Under the pieces are notes generated by a model. That model did no database searches. It was not told where the DNA came from and worked only from the letters and a program-made list of their open reading frames with translations. A stretch of 25,401 nt of DNA from Plantago elongata (taxonomy: Eukaryota; Streptophyta; Magnoliopsida; Lamiales; Plantaginaceae). Of this stretch, positions 20,329-25,401 are shown piece after piece (the stretch's first letter is position 1; each line of letters starts with the position of its first letter). Made by a program: the position numbers and the translations under genes. Location of the stretch: positions 1 to 25,401 of the forward strand of contig JAYMSP010002236.1 in the NCBI GenBank assembly GCA_036897095.1, in the 5' to 3' direction.

Positions 20329-21441
20329 ATGAATTCACCAATGTTTGATGACAATTTGAATTGCATGGTGACGCTTACGTGTGGTAGAATATGTTTGATT
20401 ATTTTCTGTACTAGTTGTGACATATCTGTGGAAGAACTCTTGATTGTTTGCGTGGAAGAAGTGATGGCACAGGGGGCTCGTGACGCTTCAATGAAGTTTA
20501 CAAATATACTATCGATGCTTGCAACTTCGATGGCACAGAAGTCTCCTGGTTGTGGCTTCCAAGCCACGCAAATTCAGTATAAACTGGAAGAAAAAAATAC
20601 AATGATGTGAATGACATTTTGAAATTTTCTGGGGCCAAGTTCTGCAGCGGAACTCACACGCTTGATGTGCCTGACAACGGCCAATGGGAGAAAATGTGTT
20701 TGGTAAATCCACATCCCACTCATTCATGGTATTGCATTCATCCATTTATTCAGTTGTGAATATCCATTGCAACAATTTTTTTTCTACTTGTGTACTTGTT
20801 CAAAATCTATCCATTTCCGTATGATTTGAATGTCGAAAGTTGAAAATTTGCATTTGTTTTGTTCGAAGCTTAATAAGGATGTCAAATGTTGTAGGCACAA
20901 GGATTTCCCATATTTCGATGTGTGGGCAGAGTGGTTTGGCCAAGACCGTGCCACCAGTGATCATGCAATTGGTTATACTGAAGTCGACAATCACGCTCGT
21001 GATCCTAACTTTAGTGATGCGTACAGGCCTGACATGGGAGGAGTCCCCTTAGGTTCTGATGAAGTGAATAGAAACATTAGTACTTCCTCATTGTCATTTG
21101 AAATGGTGGGTGATGACGATAGAGATTTGTATGCGGAGGGCGTTGAACGTGGTAGCGATATTTATCCAGTACCTATTCCTTCGACAAAGCGCAAGAAAAT
21201 GGAGAAGGATGAGAAGTCATACAAGATTGCAAAACCATACGTTTCGTTCATGGAGAGAATGCATGATGATAGCACCAAGATCTTTGGGGAAATTAGTTTC
21301 AAATTCAAGCCACCAACACCTCCTGATGTCATTTTCAAAGAAAAGTGTAGAGAGGTGAATGAAGCCTCGAATCCTTTCCAAACCCTGTGGGTGCTCAATC
21401 AAATAAAATGGAAAAACACATCATGTCCAGACATTCTATGA
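20329..21441 (+). pseudogene. Myb/SANT-like second ORF of the Harbinger element
   Basis: The first part (20329-20597) contains EELLIVCVEEVMAQGARD and GFQATQIQYKLEEK. It continues in another frame as YNDVNDILKFSGAKFC and NGQWEKMCL, so a frameshift lies in the A-run at about 20590-20597. The second part, open from 20830 to 21441, contains HKDFPYFDVWAEWFGQDRAT, the classic end of plant Myb_DNA-bind_3 / L10-interacting MYB-like domains (..KDFPLFD..GKDRATG). It then has a basic KRKKMEKDEKS stretch and a C-terminal region. A GTAAAT donor at about 20703 and an acceptor at about 20895 suggest an intron, but the phase does not join perfectly. In this superfamily the protein binds DNA and helps the transposase enter the nucleus. 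Confidence 0.7.
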
Positions 21442-21923
21442 CGAAAAGATTCCTAATCGCAAATAACATCAGACGTGTTGCAATGTTGGAGTTGATTGCA
21501 ATGGGCCAGCTTTAAGTATGCATGTCTGTAAGTCTGAATCACTGATGAACGAATCCTTTTTGTGTACCGAATGTTGAACCATGAATTCTGAATTTGTCGC
21601 GGAGAAAAACATTATATGATCGTTTCATGTAAATTTGTTTTTGCCGATATTCATGTTTTATTGTTCACACGAAATGCTAGTTTACTTGAGTGCAAACGTT
21701 GGCACGGGAATGTTACATTTATGTGCTCGTGTTGGCAACAATGAAATGTTCATGCGGATAGTGAGAGGTTAAGCACTTCTTTTTTCGAGCCTCATGATAA
21801 CTAGTACTATGTCGCAATGACCATGTCTTGAAAACAATATATCCAAAGTGTTTCGTAAGCGTTTCGACCATTGTATCCAAACATGATCCCCAATTCCATC
21901 TCACTGAGACAAATACCCAACCC
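21442..21923. other. 3' non-coding part of the Harbinger element
   Basis: No ORF of interest. The last ~70 bp (GTATCCAAACATGATCC... CCAACCC) resemble the subterminal regions of plant Harbinger elements. Confidence 0.45.
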
Positions 21924-22149
21924 TTAGCCATCGCATATCGTTTTCATATTCCATCTTCATTTACTTTCAATTCCCAAACTCAATAAAATTATGAACCTTA
22001 GGCTAGGAAAGGACCAATGTTGTTGCCAATGTGCCTCAAACGCTGCCACTCGCATTTGAATATGAAGTAACCATTCTACGGGCACATGTACTCTAATCTG
22101 GATATCGATATATAGATAAAATCCGAGAAACCATTGTAAGACCCAACAA

Positions 22150-22260
22150 TAAGCTATGGCTAAGTGGTATGAGGCTGAGTCTTACATGCTAGACTAGCGA
22201 GCGGTACCCAGTTCGACAACATTGTACAACAATGTTTGTTTCTTTATTTCTTTCGCCTTG
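22150..22260 (+). mobile_element. tRNA-derived SINE-like unit with A and B boxes
   Basis: TGGCTAAGTGGT (22157-22168) fits the RNA polymerase III A box (TRGCNNAGYGG). AGTTCGACAAC (22210-22220) fits a slightly decayed B box (GGTTCGANNCC). About 41 bp separate them, typical of tRNA-derived SINEs. A T-rich stretch follows at about 22235-22255. The head does not fold into a full tRNA cloverleaf that I can recognise, so I call it a SINE and not a tRNA gene. 5' border and target duplication were not found. Confidence 0.5.
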
Positions 22261-22496
22261 TACTTGTTTTGTAATATTGGCCCCTTTGAATACAAAGTTT
22301 TGACTGTGTTTCCATTTTCGAGATGGTACTTTTTAGAGAGAATGGTGGTTTTGTGATTTGAGTTTTAGCCGAATGGTGCATGCAGTACCACGTTCGGTTG
22401 CTTTGTGAACCTCAGTCCTATAGTTTTCATTTCTTGACCTCTACCTCACATGCAACCTCATTAAACAAAATTCAAAAACTAAAACTAAAACGAATG
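22261..22496. other. Short spacer before the LTR retrotransposon
   Basis: I see nothing coding here. GAATG (22492-22496) would be the left copy of the 5-bp target duplication if the LTR begins at 22497. Confidence 0.35.
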
Positions 22497-23962
22497 TGTT
22501 AGGAATATCTGTTAGTATTTTTGATCAATCACCATATGACTTATCTTAAGTACCAAAAGGTGACTAGTACTCTTAGTTCACTAGAACATTGTAAAAGAAG
22601 AAATCACTTAGGTATGTTAGTCTAGTTAAACTTGTATTAGGATTATTAGGTCTCTGAATGTAATTTTTTATTTTGAGAAGGCCATGAAGAAGGATCCTAG
22701 CAATGTATTTTAATCGAAAATTTGAAGACTGGAGATTGCACAAGTTTGATGAAGACATAAGGGTTAGTCTCCTCATATAGACTATGTTCAGAAAGCATAT
22801 TGTATAGTGCAAATGGCACATTACATGTCTCTGAATATATGACATCATTGAGTCAAGGAGCACTAGCTTTCAGAAAGGCTCATGTATCTGTTGAGACTAC
22901 AGGACAAAGAAATAGTACAGTGTATTAATTACACCGACTGAAAAGTCAATCAAGCTTAGTCCTCTTTGAGAAATGAGAAAGGGACTTCTGAGTACTTATT
23001 TCGAGATATCAATGGACTAAATTCTGAGAAGGTCTAACGGATACTATTCAAACGACTCTCAAATTCATCTATAATTATCACCATTTAGAAGCTGAGAAAT
23101 ACACACATACTATAATTCTCCAAGCTTTCATATCAAACAAGTATTCTCTCAAGCATGCATACTATAATTCTCCAAGCTTATTGTTGCGATATCAAGTTCT
23201 AAGAATCACTAGTAGTTCTAAGTATCCTGAACCTATAACAAGAGTTTGTTATTCATGAAAGAGTTAAACTTTCGGATACCCTTTTTGAAGCTCGTTCTCC
23301 AGAATGGATACTAACACTTGGGTCAGAAAGGAGAAACCTACCATATACTGAACAAGTATATTAAGTAGTGTAATCTCTTCAAGCTCTTTGAAAACATAGC
23401 TGAAAAGTTATGAGAGAAACTTACCTGACAATAATCATATAACCAACACCATCTAGACGTGGAGTACATGAAGTACTTGGTTTGGAAAATCAATGAAAAG
23501 CTCCAAGGTTATCTTGAGTACATGAAGTACTTAGCTCGAGGAGCTAGGGAAAAACTCTGGGGAACATTTGGTTGGGAACCATTTGTTTGTAGGGATCTTA
23601 GAATAGGACTTATTGTAAGGAGAACTCAATTGTCTGCTCTAGTGAATTCCAGGTCTCAGAAAGGCCGAAGTGGATTAGTTGGAGGATTACACCACCTTCA
23701 TATACCACTATAAACTTTTGTGTTATTTACTCTATTGCACTTACATTCTAGCATAACACACACACACACACATTGTTACTGCAAAGCATATTTACGTTTA
23801 TCTATCGATTAAAGTCTTTCGCTCTCTGAATATACGCTCTCTGAATATAAGTATATGAAACCTACCAGTTTCTGAGAAAGATTGTTTATCGATGAAAGTT
23901 TGAAAAGACTATTTACCCCCTCACCCCTCTAGTCTTATCATTTGCCGTTATCTGGACCAACA
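22497..23962 (+). mobile_element. 5' LTR of a Ty1/copia retrotransposon
   Basis: The sequence begins TGTTAGG and ends CCAACA directly before a tRNA-Met primer-binding site, so it has the TG..CA ends and a TGTT/AACA inverted terminus of an LTR. The length would be about 1466 bp. TATAAA at 23709-23714 is a candidate promoter box. Internal repeats include a 22-bp direct repeat (CATACTATAATTCTCCAAGC, 23106-23127 and 23158-23179), a 54-bp-period repeat (GAGTACATGAAGTACTT, 23462 and 23516), a 15-bp tandem at about 23820-23850 and an (AC)n run. The 3' LTR is outside the window, so the left border is inferred from sequence alone. Confidence 0.65.
23757..23772. repeat. (AC)n microsatellite within the LTR
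   Basis: About eight AC units. Confidence 0.8.
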
Positions 23963-23964
23963 TG

Positions 23965-23976
23965 TGGTATCAGAGC
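23965..23976 (+). other. Primer-binding site complementary to initiator tRNA-Met
   Basis: TGGTATCAGAGC is the standard plant LTR-retrotransposon primer-binding site for the 3' end of tRNA-Met. It lies 2 bp after the proposed LTR end. Confidence 0.9.
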
Positions 23977-24056
23977 AAGAGGCTCCCAAGCCTTCTATAC
24001 TGAACCTCGATCCCCCAGATAGGTAGAGTTTTTTTTGCCTTATGAGGACATTTTAA

Positions 24057-25401
24057 TTGTGTGTTAAGTGTGCAAGTAAGTCTCTGAGTGATGCTCCGGT
24101 TCTTAAACCAGAGAATTACGAGAAATGGAAGAAAAATATGATGTTGCATCTTGAAACTATCAGTGATGAGATGATCTATGTCATCAAGGAAGGGTCAATC
24201 AAAATAAGACAGCTCAAGCACGTGATTGAAGTATCTGATTGTCGGGAAACACTGAAGCTGAAGGTAGTGACACTTCTACTAGCGATAGTGGTCGTGCTGG
24301 TGCTGGTGCTGGACAAGTTGAGTATGAAGACAAACCTCATGATCTATGTACATCGGAAGATGCCAAGAGACACAGATTGGATGGTCAAGCTCATAACATC
24401 ATCATTCGATCGACTCATGAGCACATATAGTGCAAACTGTGGTGTGCAAAATCGGTGAAAGTTGCCTGGCAATTGATTGAAGAAATCTGTGTCGGAACTG
24501 AGAAAACCAAAGAAAATAAGTTTGAAGTATTAAAATTGAAATTCCAAAACTTCAAACAGGGTCCCTCTGAAACTCTGGAAGAACTTGATTTTCGATTTAC
24601 TACTCTCATGAGTGATATGGCTGCACTTGGAGAAAGTGACAGATATTCAAATTCTGAGAAGGTGAAAACCATCGTCCGAAGTTTGAACTAAAATTGGGAG
24701 TATACCCAGTATTTCTACTTCAATCAGAGAATGCCACAAATCACTCTAGTGGAACTCTTTTCACATTTGACCACCGTAATCTATGAGACAACCCAACGAG
24801 GATTAGTTGCAGCTGAAAAGTTACAGAGTGTTGCTCTAGTTACCTAAGGTACTTCTGAAAAGAAGGCTACCAAGGTAGTGTCTCAAGAAAATGCTCTTGC
24901 AGTGAGACATATGAAGAAATATGTGACTCAAGAGATTGAAAAGAGAAAAGCCAAAGAGAAGCTGAAAAAACATCTTGGCGCAAATTACCATCAGTACAAG
25001 AATATACAAATGAACAACTCTCTGAACAACCCTGCTCATAAAGCCGTTAGTACTGAAGTTGTTGAAGTTGGGAATGATCTGCTTCTATTGTCAGAAACCC
25101 AGTCACTTCAAACGTGATTGTCCTACTTTTAACAAGCTTAAGACGTGTGACAAGAAGGAGAGAAGAACATTCAAAAGAACTCAGAGGGCATTGCTTACTG
25201 AAGAGAGAAAGAAGATCCAAATTCAACTTGATGCTCTGATTGAGCCGGATTCAGAAAGTGAAGATTTAGATGACTCAAAATTATCATCACCAGAATCGTG
25301 TGGAATAACTCACGATGTTATCGGCTTTAGCCTAAAGAAGAACGACTTGTGCGGAGTTGCCGAGATTGTAGGTCCTGACATCTCCAACATTGAAGAATGT
25401 C
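24057..25401 (+). pseudogene. Ty1/copia gag (UBN2-type) with zinc knuckle, decayed; continues past window
   Basis: Copia gag features appear in order. First comes NYEKWKKNMMLHLETISDEM (about 24114-24173), as in the NY..W...M..HL start of plant copia gag. The UBN2-like segment is FEVLKLKFQNFKQGPSETLE, LDFRFTTLMSDMAALGES and EKVKTIVRSL (about 24523-24688). A CCHC zinc knuckle, CFYCQKPSHFKRDC, lies at 25080-25121 (C-x2-C-x4-H-x4-C). The frame then stays open to the window end, with a Lys/Glu-rich and acidic stretch. Damage: no good start ATG, a frame change near 24235, stops at 24428-24430, 24689-24691 and 24845-24847, and a frame change near 25070 just before the knuckle. Pol is not in view. 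Confidence 0.85.

Larger units (their letters stand above)
17961..21923 (+). mobile_element. PIF/Harbinger element with transposase and Myb/SANT-like ORF
   Basis: The left end, AGCGTTGTTTGGTTTGGC (17961-17978), resembles the TGTTTGG-rich ends of plant PIF/Harbinger elements. It is preceded by TTA (17958-17960). On the right, the sequence ends CAAATACCCAACCC (21910-21923) followed by TTA (21924-21926), the usual 3-bp target site. The ends pair only weakly. Inside are an ALP1-like transposase and a Myb/SANT-like ORF in the same orientation, the two-gene arrangement typical of this superfamily. The length is about 3.96 kb. Superfamily is firm; exact borders are an inference. Confidence 0.7.

Noticed and set aside
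22150-22225. A functional tRNA gene
   Set aside because: A and B boxes are present, but I cannot fold a normal acceptor stem and anticodon arm, and the B box is decayed.
1-25401. CRISPR arrays, bacterial operons or viral genomes
   Set aside because: No regularly spaced identical repeats, no Shine-Dalgarno-led gene clusters, and genes with spliceosomal introns throughout.

Overview
This looks like a stretch of nuclear DNA from a eudicot plant. The evidence is spliced genes with GT/AG introns and AT-rich intergenic DNA, two plant-specific transcription factors (a GARP/GLK protein and a NAC protein), and many plant transposable elements (hAT, Mutator-like, PIF/Harbinger, Ty1/copia, a tRNA-derived SINE). 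The species cannot be fixed from the sequence alone.

Layout. 1-466: 3' end of a dead hAT transposase. 721-1719: a Mutator-like element with long terminal inverted repeats and a near-perfect 9-bp target duplication. 1729-3680: AT-rich intergenic DNA with a degenerate ~110-bp tandem repeat. 3681-4652: a ~970-bp foldback element that is almost entirely inverted repeat. 4660-6860: upstream and leader region of the next gene. 6863-9775 (+): a GOLDEN2-LIKE transcription factor gene with six coding exons and a probable leader intron. 10380-11560 (-): weak coding-like signals that I cannot name. 11717-12628 (+): a compact three-exon NAC gene of the SND2/SND3 (NAC073/NAC010) type. 15143-15823 (-): a single-exon METTL21-type methyltransferase. 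15997-17337: a decayed HARBI1-like PIF/Harbinger element just upstream of it. 17961-21923: a second, ~4-kb Harbinger element with a broken ALP1-like transposase followed by a broken Myb/SANT-like ORF. 22150-22260: a tRNA-derived SINE-like unit. 22497-25401: the 5' LTR, primer-binding site and decayed gag of a Ty1/copia retrotransposon that runs off the window.

Only three genes look intact: GLK, NAC and METTL21. GLK proteins promote chloroplast development, SND2/SND3-type NACs are linked to secondary-wall programmes, and METTL21 proteins methylate other proteins. Nothing suggests that the three work together. The rest is mainly a graveyard of transposons.

I found no clearly new biological system. 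The observations most worth checking are: a spliced upstream ORF in the GLK leader that stops in an ATGA overlap with an internal Met of a shortened GLK protein; the long foldback element as a possible hairpin small-RNA source; and an uncharacterised coding-like stretch divergent from the NAC gene.
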